The notes: generated from the sequence alone by a model not told the origin. A stretch of 64,000 nucleotides of DNA from CBHTSZ01 sp966095765 (GCA_966095765.1 CBHTSZ010000005.1:1-64000), one strand, 5' to 3'; shown: positions 23,372 through 31,310, counted from the first letter of the stretch. Translations and numbers: made by a program.

Positions 23372-24346
23372 CTAGAGGCTGTTTTGATCAACCTTGATGC
23401 CAGGGCCCATCGTCGTAGCGAGGTTGATGCTCTTGATGTAAGCACCCTTGATGGTGGTCGGTTTGACCGAGTTGAGGCTGTCGAAGAATGCACGTGCGTT
23501 CTCGCCGAGCTTGTCAGCACCAAAGCTTACCTTACCCACGCTCAGGTGAACAATAGCTTGCTTGTCGACACGGTATTCAACACGGCCGCCCTTAGCTTCC
23601 TTGACGGCTTTTGCGACGTTAGTTGCAACCGTACCGCTCTTTGGGTTTGGCATGAGACCGCGTGGGCCAAGGAGGCGTGCGTACTTACCGAGCTTAGGCA
23701 TCATCTGTGGTGTTGCAACGAGGATGTCAAAGTCGAGCTGCTCTTTGTCGAGAAGCTTCTGAACAGCTTCTTCACCAGCAACGTCAGCACCAGCCTTCAC
23801 TGCTGCTTCTGCTTCTTCAGCAGGAACGAATGCGGCGACACGAACGGTTTTACCGGTACCGTGTGGCAGGCTGACAGTTGAACGGATGTTCTGGTCTGCC
23901 TGGCGTGGGTCGACGCCGAGAACGACGTGAACTTCTACGCTTGCATCAAACTTTGATGGGTTGGTCTCAGCTGCGAGCTTAAGTGCTTCAGCGAGTGGGT
24001 AGACCTTGCTCTTCTCGAGCTTTGAGGCGACTGAACGGTAGTTCTTACCGCGGCGCTCTAGGCGTGGACGAGTGACTGGCTTTGGACCCTTTTTGATGTG
24101 GCTTTCCGCCTCTTCAGACTGAGGAGTAGTGTCGCCTGCTTCTTTGCGAGCTTCCTTCTCAGCCTTAGCTTCTGCTTCAGCTTGTGCCTTTTCCGAGCGC
24201 TTGCCGGCTTTTGCGGCTGGCTTTGCTTCTGCTTTTGGTGCTTCGGCACCAGCGATTGCAGCTTCGATCTCAGCGATAGTGTTCTTTTCGCTGACTTCGA
24301 GCTTGAGTTCTGCTGCTTTTTCAAGCAGTTCGGCTTTCTTTGCCAT
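23372..24346 (-). CDS. rplA: 50S ribosomal protein L1 with long N-terminal extension
   Basis: A 324-aa L1 against a usual 225-235 aa. The canonical L1 body begins near residue 95 (GKNYRSVASKLEK) and includes LLGPRGLMPNPKSGTV. The first 35 residues (MAKKAELLEKAAELKLEVSEK...) look like a short SAP/HeH-type helical domain. Residues 40-90 are Ala/Lys/Glu-rich and probably disordered. The start at 24346 is set by AAGGAG 7-8 bases upstream; a further upstream ATG lies before this ribosome binding site. L1 follows L11 by 54 bases as in other bacteria. Confidence 0.95.
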   Translation of the reverse strand: MAKKAELLEKAAELKLEVSEKNTIAEIEAAIAGAEAPKAEAKPAAKAGKRSEKAQAEAEAKAEKEARKEAGDTTPQSEEAESHIKKGPKPVTRPRLERRGKNYRSVASKLEKSKVYPLAEALKLAAETNPSKFDASVEVHVVLGVDPRQADQNIRSTVSLPHGTGKTVRVAAFVPAEEAEAAVKAGADVAGEEAVQKLLDKEQLDFDILVATPQMMPKLGKYARLLGPRGLMPNPKSGTVATNVAKAVKEAKGGRVEYRVDKQAIVHLSVGKVSFGADKLGENARAFFDSLNSVKPTTIKGAYIKSINLATTMGPGIKVDQNSL

Positions 24347-24400
24347 GATTATGACTCCTTCGTGGTGCAAACGGCGCTAGCCTCCCACATTATTTATTTA

Positions 24401-24826
24401 CTAGTCAGTAACTTCGACACCCATACTGCGCGCAGTACCCGCGACAACCTTGGTGGCTGCTGCGAGGTCGTTTGCGTTCAGTACAGACATCTTGCTCTCA
24501 GCGATCTCTTCGAGATCTTTGCGGCTGATCTTGCCTACTTTTTCAGCGTGAGGCTTGCCAGAACCCTTTTGGATACCGATCTTCTCACGGATGAGGTCGT
24601 CAACTGGACGGCCGAGGCACTTCCAGGTGAAGGTACGGTCTTCGTATACAGCGATGTGTACGATGACGTCCTTGCCGTTAAATTCTTTCGTCGCGTCGTT
24701 GAACGGGTTGATGAAATCCATCATGTTCAGACCCCATTGACCGAGGGTTGAACCAACTGGAGGACCTGCACTAGCTTTACCGCCAGGCACGCGAAGTTTC
24801 AGGTTACCGATAACTTTCTTAGCCAT
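24401..24826 (-). CDS. rplK: 50S ribosomal protein L11
   Basis: A 141-aa L11. The N-terminal domain has the Pro-rich GKASAGPPVGSTLGQWGLN and the C-terminal rRNA-binding domain has KVGKISRKDLEEIAESKM. It heads the rplK-rplA operon with its own promoter and an AAGGA ribosome binding site. Confidence 0.97.
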   Translation of the reverse strand: MAKKVIGNLKLRVPGGKASAGPPVGSTLGQWGLNMMDFINPFNDATKEFNGKDVIVHIAVYEDRTFTWKCLGRPVDDLIREKIGIQKGSGKPHAEKVGKISRKDLEEIAESKMSVLNANDLAAATKVVAGTARSMGVEVTD

Positions 24827-24890
24827 TTACTCTTTTCCTTATAGATTTACTGCATTTAGTTGAAGCATTTGCAGTGCGTAACAGTGGTAG

Positions 24891-24899
24891 AGTATACCA
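24891..24899 (-). promoter_or_regulatory. Promoter -10 of rplK-rplA
   Basis: TGG-TATACT lies about 65 bases upstream of rplK, leaving a leader of about 58 bases. This contrasts with the leaderless-type promoters of other genes. Confidence 0.6.
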
Positions 24900-24927
24900 C
24901 ATTCCGCACTAGGTAGCAATGCCTAAA

Positions 24928-25476
24928 CTAGACCTTTTTGACCTGGAGAGCGTCGAGCTCAACTGGGGTGTCGCGACCGAACATGCTGACCATGACGCGG
25001 ATCTTACCCTTGGTGTTGTCGATTTCAGAGATCGCACCATCGAAGCCCTTGAACGGGCCATCGGTGATGTTGACTACTTCGCCAACTGAGAAGTTGATGA
25101 AGTGCTTTGGATCTTCGACGCCCATGCGCTTTTTGATCTTGCTGACTTCTGAGTCGCTCATCGGTGTTGGATCAGTACCAGAGCCAACAAATCCAGTCAC
25201 ACCAGGAGTGTTACGGATGATGTACCATGCGTCTTCAGTGAGTTTCATCTCAACGAGCACGTAGCCTTGGAAGATCTTCTTTTCGACGATCTTACGCTTG
25301 CCGTTCTTGATCTCGATCTGCTTTTCCTTTGGAACGAGCACGTCAAAGATCTTGTCAGCCATGTCAACTGAGTCAACACGCTGCTTGATACTCTCGGCAA
25401 CCTTCTCTTCGTAACCAGAATATGTGTGCACCGCGTACCATGCGCGTGCTGAGTCGTAACGTTTTGCTGTGGACAT
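24928..25476 (-). CDS. nusG: Transcription elongation/antitermination factor NusG
   Basis: A 182-aa NusG. The NGN domain starts ARAWYAVHTYSGYE and includes VLVEMKLTEDAWYIIRNTPGVTGFVG; the KOW domain follows with VGEVVNITDGPFKGFDGAI. It binds RNA polymerase and couples it to ribosomes or Rho. The start overlaps the secE stop in TAATG. Confidence 0.97.
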   Translation of the reverse strand: MSTAKRYDSARAWYAVHTYSGYEEKVAESIKQRVDSVDMADKIFDVLVPKEKQIEIKNGKRKIVEKKIFQGYVLVEMKLTEDAWYIIRNTPGVTGFVGSGTDPTPMSDSEVSKIKKRMGVEDPKHFINFSVGEVVNITDGPFKGFDGAISEIDNTKGKIRVMVSMFGRDTPVELDALQVKKV

Positions 25477-25766
25477 TATAGTAGTACCTCCTTGAACAGA
25501 TAGCTAAACACGGCATCCAGTCCGAGGATTACCAGTGCGAAAAAGAGTGAAAAGAGGATGACAGCTAGCGTCAAGCTCCAGGTTGCCTTGCGGTCAGGCC
25601 AGCGAACCTGCCGTAGCTCTACCCATGCACCCTTGAAGTAACCACCCACAGCGCGGAACGGTTTCGTCCACTTGCGAGGTTTTCGTGCCGGTTTTTCGAC
25701 TTTGGTCTTTTTAACGACCGCAGCCTTCTTGGCTACCGGCTTAGCAGCTTTCTTGCGCTCTGCCAC
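25476..25766 (-). CDS. secE: Preprotein translocase subunit SecE
   Basis: A 96-aa SecE with one C-terminal membrane helix (about residues 65-88). The amphipathic region before it, VELRQVRWPDRKATWSLT, contains the invariant W-P of the family. The N-terminal 40 residues are an unusual Lys/Ala/Pro-rich extension. Start is GTG with an AAGGAG ribosome binding site. The preceding leader holds a terminator-like hairpin. Confidence 0.93.
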   Translation of the reverse strand: MAERKKAAKPVAKKAAVVKKTKVEKPARKPRKWTKPFRAVGGYFKGAWVELRQVRWPDRKATWSLTLAVILFSLFFALVILGLDAVFSYLFKEVLL

Positions 25767-25791
25767 TCTCTTTGCTCCTTACCTTTACATT

Positions 25792-25819
25792 AAAAAAGAG
25801 TCTACAATGATTTGTAGAC
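25792..25819 (-). terminator. Hairpin with T run between the histidine kinase gene and secE
   Basis: On the minus strand GTCTACAA-ATCA-TTGTAGAC is followed by TCTTTTTT. It could end histidine kinase transcripts. It also lies downstream of the only good promoter for secE, so it may act as an attenuator. Confidence 0.7.
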
Positions 25820-25831
25820 CTGCTTGTGTCA

Positions 25832-25860
25832 AGTATGGAGTGTTTTCCTCTGTTCGTCAA
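25832..25860 (-). promoter_or_regulatory. Promoter candidate for secE-nusG
   Basis: TTGACG (25855-25860, overlapping the kinase stop codon), 17-base spacer, CATACT (25832-25837). The predicted start near 25825 is just before the hairpin. Confidence 0.55.
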
Positions 25861-27509
25861 GCTTTCGTTTCTGGCGGCGTCTCAGGCAAAACGAAGCTAA
25901 ACGTCGAACCGTGGTTGAGACGGCTCTTGACGTCGATGCGTGTACCGAGCTTGTTCATGAGCTTGTGAACGACATAGAGACCGAGACCGGTGCCAGAAGT
26001 CTTGCGAGTACGGTAATCCTCGGAACGGTAAAACTTCTCAAAGATATGTTTGAGGTCTGCTTTTCCGATGCCAATCCCCGTATCTTTTATAGCGAACTCA
26101 ATGCCGTCAGACTTGCGATGTGCCGAAATCGTTACAGAGCCCTTTTCGGTGTATTTGATAGCATTCGTGATGAGGTTCTGCAGCAGCTCCTCGAGGTAGA
26201 GACGACTTGTCTTGACGGTGCCAAGTTTTGCGCCAGCATCAAGGTTAAGAGAAAGACCTTTCTTGCGCGCTGATTCAGCGTAGTTGCTAAAGAGTTTATC
26301 GACGAGCTCGCGGATATCGATGTCTTCGAGCTGGTCACCAACGCCTCGCTCGGCACGCGAGAGCGTTCCGAGGTCGTTAATCATGTTCGCGAGCAGGACG
26401 ATCTGCTCGTGAGCATTGTCGAGTGTGGGCGCAAGCTTTGATGGGTCAGCGCCATTGTTCATAAAGTATTGGATGTTCGAAATACTTCCCTCGGCGATAG
26501 TAACTGGTGTCCGAAGCTCATGGCTCACAACCGAGATGAATTCGTCACGTTCCTCGTCGAGGCTCTTCTGCTTGGTTATGTCGCGGATGATAAACGTGTA
26601 CCCACCACTGACCTGCTGCTGTTCGGGTGAGTAAGCCTTTTGGATCTTGCTACCAGTGATCTGGAGGTTGATCGCGTCGCCATCCTCGAACCTGAGAATG
26701 AGATCGTCACGTTCAAATCGTGGCGACTCTTCGGTCAGAGCGAGCAGTGAGACGGGTTCTCCGTCGGTATTGTAAAGAGGCAGCACGTCATCGACATGCT
26801 TGCCACTCATGCTCTGGTTGGTGTCGAGAAGACTGAGAAGCGCTGCGTTATAGATCCGGATCGTACCCATCGGAGCGACAGTAAAGATAGCCTGTGGCAC
26901 ACCGTTGATGATATTGAGGAGCGCTTCACGCTGGTTTTGCTCCTCGGCGCGGGTACGTTGCAGGTCGGTATGTTCAGCTGCCTGCACGTTACGCAGTGCG
27001 CTGATAACGCCACCGACAACCGACACAAACACGGCAACAGTCACATAACGGGATAGCGTCGAGATAGGCTCATCGCTTCCCAGCAAGAGATAGGCGACGA
27101 TGCTCGTAGCGAGAAAAGCAAGCGAGTTCAGTACCAGCCCCTTCATGCCATAGTAAAGGTCACAAACTATCAAGAGCACTACCCAGGAAAACACGACCGG
27201 GCTATCAAAACCACCGATCCATATAGCATAACCGGCCGCAAGTACCGTATAGACACCGATGATCAACGCGAGGAGTTGAGCGTATCGCTCACGCGTCATG
27301 GTTATCTCCCAGATACCAGCTAGGATGAACAGCACAGATATGATAACGAATGACTGTAGTCCGAACAGTGGACTATGAGGAACGAGTTTGAAATAGGCCA
27401 TGACCCCATAGGCAACGATAATCAAAGGTATCACGATACCTGAGGTACGCACGACATCAACCATCTTACGGCTGTAGACGTCTTGCTCGTTGGCAATCTT
27501 TTTGATCAT
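25857..27509 (-). CDS. Membrane-bound PAS sensor histidine kinase
   Basis: A 550-aa sensor kinase. Residues 20-175 hold about six membrane helices, then a short coiled coil. A PAS-like domain follows (about 195-310: LLNIINGVPQAIFTVAPMG). HisKA has FISVVSHELRTPVTIAEGS with the phospho-His near residue 330. HATPase has the N box LQNLITNAIKYTE and G boxes DTGIGIG and GTGLGLYV. I chose the ATG at 27509 over an upstream TTG because an extended -10 box ends 9 bases before it. No response regulator gene is adjacent, so it is an orphan kinase here. Signal unknown. Confidence 0.88.
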   Translation of the reverse strand: MIKKIANEQDVYSRKMVDVVRTSGIVIPLIIVAYGVMAYFKLVPHSPLFGLQSFVIISVLFILAGIWEITMTRERYAQLLALIIGVYTVLAAGYAIWIGGFDSPVVFSWVVLLIVCDLYYGMKGLVLNSLAFLATSIVAYLLLGSDEPISTLSRYVTVAVFVSVVGGVISALRNVQAAEHTDLQRTRAEEQNQREALLNIINGVPQAIFTVAPMGTIRIYNAALLSLLDTNQSMSGKHVDDVLPLYNTDGEPVSLLALTEESPRFERDDLILRFEDGDAINLQITGSKIQKAYSPEQQQVSGGYTFIIRDITKQKSLDEERDEFISVVSHELRTPVTIAEGSISNIQYFMNNGADPSKLAPTLDNAHEQIVLLANMINDLGTLSRAERGVGDQLEDIDIRELVDKLFSNYAESARKKGLSLNLDAGAKLGTVKTSRLYLEELLQNLITNAIKYTEKGSVTISAHRKSDGIEFAIKDTGIGIGKADLKHIFEKFYRSEDYRTRKTSGTGLGLYVVHKLMNKLGTRIDVKSRLNHGSTFSFVLPETPPETKA

Positions 27510-27518
27510 TCTCTGAAC

Positions 27519-27527
27519 ATTATGCCA
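27519..27527 (-). promoter_or_regulatory. Extended -10 box of the histidine kinase gene
   Basis: TGG-CATAAT ends 9 bases before the ATG at 27509; a TGACAA-type -35 lies about 19 bases upstream. Confidence 0.55.
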
Positions 27528-27552
27528 CAAGCGTAAGCGTTTTTGTCAGGTA

Positions 27553-28296
27553 TCAGGCAGGAGTCTGGCTTTTTAACGCCTTGCGATGGACACGATAGTC
27601 AGGCATGCATGCTTCAACGATTTTCCAGAACGCTTCGCTATGGTTCATTTGCTGCGTATGAGCCAGCTCATGAATGAGGACATAGTCGATAAGTTCATAC
27701 GACAAGTTCATGAGCGCAACGTTGAGCGAAATAGTGCCGCTAGACGAGCAACTGCCCCACCTGCCCTTTTGGTTTCCGAAGCGCTCACGTTCATATGTAA
27801 AACCGTGTAGATCAGCGAGATATCGAAGCCGTCTCGGCAGGTAGGCCTTCGCTTCACGCCTCAGAATCGTTTTCACCTGCGTGGCGATATATGTATGGAC
27901 CTGATCGTCCCTCTCTTTGTACGCATACGGCAACGTTATGAGCAAGGACTGTCCACTCACCTTTTTGTGCGGCTGAGGTATATCAGCATACGCGACGTGA
28001 AGACGGTGGGAGTGGCCGACCATCATTCCGTCGCTATAGCTCACCCGCTTTGCTTTTTGCGCCTCAACGAGTTTTCGTATCTCAGACCTCGAAGAGTCTA
28101 CGAGCTCTTTTACAAGGTATAGCGGGGCTCGTTTCGGTAACGATGCCCGAATGGTTCCGTCATCGCTGATGCGTATTCTCACAAAACGTGCTTGCGCACT
28201 GCGTCGGTACGCGATAACCCCAAACTCATCATCAACGATCTGCACACGGGAGCGTGTGCTAGTTGATGGTGACGTTGCGTCGGCGCGGCTGAACAT
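27553..28296 (-). CDS. YgjP-like metallopeptidase (DUF45)
   Basis: A 247-aa protein of the YgjP/DUF45 group of zincin-like hydrolases. The zinc motif HELAHTQQMNHSEAFW near the C terminus and the preceding GRWGSCSSSGTISLN are diagnostic. Members are thought to be SprT-like metallopeptidases of unclear substrate. The start is uncertain. The ATG at 28296 has GGAGG just upstream but overlaps the previous gene by 38 bases; a GTG at 28245 lies 14 bases after that gene and right before the conserved region. Confidence 0.8.
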   Translation of the reverse strand: MFSRADATSPSTSTRSRVQIVDDEFGVIAYRRSAQARFVRIRISDDGTIRASLPKRAPLYLVKELVDSSRSEIRKLVEAQKAKRVSYSDGMMVGHSHRLHVAYADIPQPHKKVSGQSLLITLPYAYKERDDQVHTYIATQVKTILRREAKAYLPRRLRYLADLHGFTYERERFGNQKGRWGSCSSSGTISLNVALMNLSYELIDYVLIHELAHTQQMNHSEAFWKIVEACMPDYRVHRKALKSQTPA

Positions 28297-28909
28297 CAGC
28301 CTCCGGCTCCGATGTAACAGTGATGTTACGGGTACGTTGATCACGTTCAGTTACGACAGTATCGCGTGGCGTCACGAGTTTCTTCAGGATGATACGAGCC
28401 TGGGTCGGGAACGTATGCTTGCCACTAATAACGACGACATTTTCGGTCGGTGTTGGTTGGCTCAATTGCTTTCTGTAGCGCTCGAACGACTCAGCGCTCA
28501 TGCTAGCGTTAAGCTCATCGGTTTTGCGCTTACTGCTTCGTTTCATGGAACGCGCCGCACACGTTGGCTCGTCGGTCTGCACCCATATGACCATCTTGCC
28601 GTAATCATGCTTGGCGGCCTGGCGCTCTATGGCTGTGCGAACAGCGCGGCTGTTCATCGATCCGTCAACGATCAGCGTCTTGCCGGTCTTTAGGAGCTCG
28701 CTGACTTCATTTTGTACTAACGTTGCGACGAGCGCGTCCTCTCGTGCACTGTATTCCGACTCGGGATTGAGGGCGTGACGGATAAAATCAGCGCTCACGA
28801 GCGGAGCGCCAAACATATCAGCAAACTGCCTGGCAAAGAAGCTTTTTCCTGAACCTGGAAGTCCGATAACCATGATGACAAGTGGGCGGGCAAGACTGAG
28901 TGACTTCAT
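28259..28909 (-). CDS. P-loop kinase (AAA_33/zeta-like)
   Basis: A 216-aa predicted small-molecule or nucleotide kinase. Walker A is VIGLPGSGKSFFA (residues 14-26). SADFIRH gives the acidic substrate-contact region and LIVDGSMNSRAVR matches the Walker B-like part of this family. The C-terminal 50 residues are basic and Thr/Arg-rich. It overlaps or abuts the DUF45 gene and has a leaderless-type promoter. Substrate unknown; no toxin-antitoxin partner is adjacent. Confidence 0.75.
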   Translation of the reverse strand: MKSLSLARPLVIMVIGLPGSGKSFFARQFADMFGAPLVSADFIRHALNPESEYSAREDALVATLVQNEVSELLKTGKTLIVDGSMNSRAVRTAIERQAAKHDYGKMVIWVQTDEPTCAARSMKRSSKRKTDELNASMSAESFERYRKQLSQPTPTENVVVISGKHTFPTQARIILKKLVTPRDTVVTERDQRTRNITVTSEPEADVQPRRRNVTIN

Positions 28910-28917
28910 ATTTATTT

Positions 28918-28926
28918 AGTATAGCA
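28918..28926 (-). promoter_or_regulatory. Extended -10 box of the P-loop kinase gene
   Basis: TGC-TATACT ends 8 bases before the ATG at 28909, predicting a leaderless mRNA. Confidence 0.65.
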
Positions 28927-28981
28927 AACAGGTCTACCCGAATGCACCTCTGTACTGGTATACTAGGTACGTTCTAGTTAT

Positions 28982-29056
28982 AGGGGCATAGTACAACGGT
29001 TAGTATAAAGGTCTCCAAAACCTTAGATCGTGGTTCGATTCCACGTGCCCCTGCCA
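28982..29056 (+). tRNA. tRNA-Trp (anticodon CCA)
   Basis: A 75-base cloverleaf: acceptor AGGGGCA/TGCCCCT, anticodon stem AAGGT/ACCTT with loop CTCCAAA, T-loop TTCGATT, G73 and an encoded CCA. G73 and the CCA anticodon identify Trp. A hairpin terminator follows at 29067. Confidence 0.97.
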
Positions 29057-29066
29057 AGTAGGATAT

Positions 29067-29089
29067 AGCGCTGAAATAGCGCTTTTTTC
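29067..29089 (+). terminator. Terminator of tRNA-Trp
   Basis: AGCGCT-GAAAT-AGCGCT followed by six T. Confidence 0.85.
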
Positions 29090-29180
29090 TTTCCTGCGAC
29101 TACTGATATTTAAGCTAATTTTCGGTTTGGTTAAATTTTTGCCCATCATTTTCCACCTCTGTTAAATACTCAAGTCACGT

Positions 29181-29414
29181 TTAATTTTCTTCGCATTTTT
29201 CGTCTGATTTTTTAGGCTTTTCAGCAACGATTTTGCGCCCATTGGCTAGCGTGGTCATGACAGTAATGAGATCGTCTCCAAATCTGCGAGCCTCATCTAG
29301 TGAATACGGTCGTCCATTCTTCTTTTCAAGAATCTTAGCAAGTTCCATGTAATCTTCGTTTGAAAGATCACGGAATTGCTTTGGTTGAGTTAGAAAGATC
29401 ATTGGATCTATCAT
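29181..29414 (-). CDS. Hypothetical protein, 77 aa
   Basis: Small soluble protein with a helical centre (residues 12-50, LSNEDYMELAKILEKKNGRPYSLDEARRFGDDL). Such a pattern, an acidic helix followed by an RPYSLDEA turn, is seen in many small orphan proteins and gives no function. Its ATG lies 11 bases after the stop of the 361-aa gene, so they form an operon. It sits in an AT-richer stretch between tRNA-Trp and a copy of its 3' end. Confidence 0.6.
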   Translation of the reverse strand: MIDPMIFLTQPKQFRDLSNEDYMELAKILEKKNGRPYSLDEARRFGDDLITVMTTLANGRKIVAEKPKKSDEKCEEN

Positions 29415-29425
29415 TGCAAAATACC

Positions 29426-30511
29426 TTAATTATTCGCACTCTTAGCTAAGCCGGCTTCATCAATGACTGCCTGCGCTGCTTCATCTGCTGCCTTGTGGAT
29501 CTTTTCTTCGAGTTTTGCTTCAAATTTTGCCAGATTATTCCCAAGCATTAAGTGCATCGTGCTCGGATTCGGCACGAGAGGCTCGCGATCATATATGCCC
29601 TCCATGGCACCGATAGTAAACTTGAGGATATCTTGCCGCGCATCAGGCATATCCTTAAACTCACTGTTAAGTAGGACAGTGTAGCCACGTAATGATTGCG
29701 CCGCTGCCGCCTTGAATGCATACTCTTCATACAATTTTCTTTCATGACCGTATTGTCTACTTAGAACAAACGCTACAATAACTAACGGTGTTACGAATAC
29801 TAATCTTTCGGTTACAACCTCTATGAATGTTTCCGGTTTGCTCCAAATAAGTGCAACTAATACTGCGATGACAATCGCGCCAATGCTAGCAAGGTACAAC
29901 TTCTCCCATAGCTCAGTTCTACTTTTGAGAGCATTCCGCCTGTCAACGAGTGTACCTGCCATCGTAGTATCCAAGGTAATCGCGTAGGTATTCTCGATCT
30001 CTTCCTTGACCCGTTTTGCTTCGGCATGAATGGAAGCTATTTCCTTATCATTGTTGCGCGAAACCTTCAGTATGTCTGCAATGGCTGTTTTTGAGTTAGT
30101 CGTTTTCGTCAGATTCTTACTAATCTCATTAGCATTTACAGTAGCTTCTTCCGCCAACTTAAGAACTTTTGCATGTTTCGCTTCAACACCCGTTCGTTTA
30201 TTTGTTGCGGCAGTGTATGTACGACTAAAACGATTATAGTCGTCCTTGGCATTCTTACGGATCGCTTCAATTTCCGACGCTTCTATCTTCGCAGCATCCT
30301 TAAAACTTTGTGACTCCTTGGTTAGGCGGGTCTTGAAATCCGTGACTATGTTATCGAGCTTGTTTTTACCGTCGCTAGCGAGAGCTCCAAGAGACTTCGC
30401 GTGTTTTAAGGCGGTCTTTTCATATTGAGTAATACTCGACTTTAATCGATTGGCTTCTGTTTTTGTTGCCTTGATATTATCTAAGTATTGCTGGGGGTCG
30501 ATTTTTGCCAT
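29426..30511 (-). CDS. Coiled-coil membrane protein, 361 aa
   Basis: The first 190 residues are Lys/Ala/Glu/Asn-rich with long heptad-like helices, probably a coiled coil. Two membrane helices follow at about residues 207-224 and 236-252, with a short loop between them. A C-terminal soluble domain holds residues 260-361. No family recognised. The layout (large cytoplasmic coiled coil, hairpin in the membrane, cytoplasmic tail) resembles scaffold or sensor proteins rather than transporters. Expressed with the 77-aa gene from a TGG-TATAAT promoter. Confidence 0.65.
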   Translation of the reverse strand: MAKIDPQQYLDNIKATKTEANRLKSSITQYEKTALKHAKSLGALASDGKNKLDNIVTDFKTRLTKESQSFKDAAKIEASEIEAIRKNAKDDYNRFSRTYTAATNKRTGVEAKHAKVLKLAEEATVNANEISKNLTKTTNSKTAIADILKVSRNNDKEIASIHAEAKRVKEEIENTYAITLDTTMAGTLVDRRNALKSRTELWEKLYLASIGAIVIAVLVALIWSKPETFIEVVTERLVFVTPLVIVAFVLSRQYGHERKLYEEYAFKAAAAQSLRGYTVLLNSEFKDMPDARQDILKFTIGAMEGIYDREPLVPNPSTMHLMLGNNLAKFEAKLEEKIHKAADEAAQAVIDEAGLAKSANN

Positions 30512-30544
30512 TTTACTATCCTAACCGCCACCCTTGTTGGACAT

Positions 30545-30553
30545 ATTATACCA
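30545..30553 (-). promoter_or_regulatory. Extended -10 box of the coiled-coil protein operon
   Basis: TGG-TATAAT, 33 bases upstream of the ATG at 30511. A leader of about 25 bases with an AGGA ribosome binding site follows. Confidence 0.6.
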
Positions 30554-30659
30554 CAAATTAGTTCGGCGCTTGTCTATAAGCCCTGCCAGAGCATGAAGTC
30601 GACTTTTTGTTTTGTTTATGCTTTCTATCTCTTCTGCATTCTCGTAAGATAAATAGTTA

Positions 30660-31202
30660 ATGAACGGCAGCGAACTCCTACAAGAACTTCCAGGTATTGC
30701 ACTAACCGCCGCACGATACGGCATGGCAGAAAATATGGCTGTAAAAATCCATGACAATGAGCCAGTCGGTGTTGATATGGCAGGCTTTATTGCCGCAGAT
30801 ATTGCCGACGGCGCCATTATGCGACGCTTTGATATGGATACACCTGTGCGACGTGCTACGGACGGCATTGTTGACCATATGTCAGTTGCACGCGTAGCAT
30901 ACGAAATCTGGAAAAAATATCCAGACTCAAGACAATACATTGGAATCCTCGCAACGCGAGCAGTGATCGTTGGCGCACTGAACGCTGTACACTTAGTCAG
31001 CACTGGTGAGGTTACTAAAGGGCGATCTAAACAAAAGGCTACGAATCTTGCGACTGCGGCATTTGCCTTGATGGCAACTTCAGGTAACCATAAAGCAACA
31101 CATATCGCAGGCACTGTCGCATCAGGAATTGCCATAATTACGGCAGCATCCCACTTCAAAGATCTGGGCCAAAAGCACACGTCGGGTATTCGAGCGCTAT
31201 GA
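30660..31202 (+). CDS. Divergent CDP-alcohol phosphatidyltransferase-like protein
   Basis: A 180-aa protein with four or five moderately hydrophobic segments. Residues 48-71 read DIADGAIMR...RRATDGIVD, which matches the CDP-alcohol phosphotransferase pattern D-x2-D-G-x2-A-R-x8-G-x3-D-x3-D. Met replaces Ala and Arg replaces the Gly. All four Asp that hold the metal are present. If active it would join a CDP-activated lipid to an alcohol. The substitutions make activity uncertain. It lies at the right end of the tRNA-Trp-flanked segment. Confidence 0.5.
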   Translation: MNGSELLQELPGIALTAARYGMAENMAVKIHDNEPVGVDMAGFIAADIADGAIMRRFDMDTPVRRATDGIVDHMSVARVAYEIWKKYPDSRQYIGILATRAVIVGALNAVHLVSTGEVTKGRSKQKATNLATAAFALMATSGNHKATHIAGTVASGIAIITAASHFKDLGQKHTSGIRAL

Positions 31203-31264
31203 TTCATTGCCATCTTTACAAGAGAACCTATTAGAACATAGAAGAGTTTGGTACTTATCCAGGA

Positions 31265-31276
31265 GCTCCTGCCAAG
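31265..31276 (+). repeat. Copy of the tRNA-Trp 3' end (possible attachment-site remnant)
   Basis: GCTCCTGCCAAG matches 11 of 12 bases of GCCCCTGCCAAG at 29047-29058 (acceptor 3' strand, G73, CCA and two flanking bases). Like the tRNA, it is followed by a hairpin terminator. Confidence 0.45.
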
Positions 31277-31282
31277 AAAAAT

Positions 31283-31310
31283 GAGTGATCCGAAGTGATC
31301 GCTCTTTTTT
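31283..31310 (+). terminator. Terminator after the tRNA-Trp-like remnant
   Basis: GAGTGATC-CGAAGT-GATCGCTC followed by six T (one G-U pair). It would also terminate the gene ending at 31202. Confidence 0.75.

Noticed and set aside
24098..24751. 217-aa Phe/Leu/Cys-rich frame on the plus strand
   Set aside because: Antisense to rplA and rplK; its composition mirrors the Lys/Ala/Glu codons of the L1 extension.
28259..28909. Zeta-toxin assignment for the P-loop kinase
   Set aside because: The Walker region fits but no epsilon antitoxin is adjacent and general kinases share the motif.
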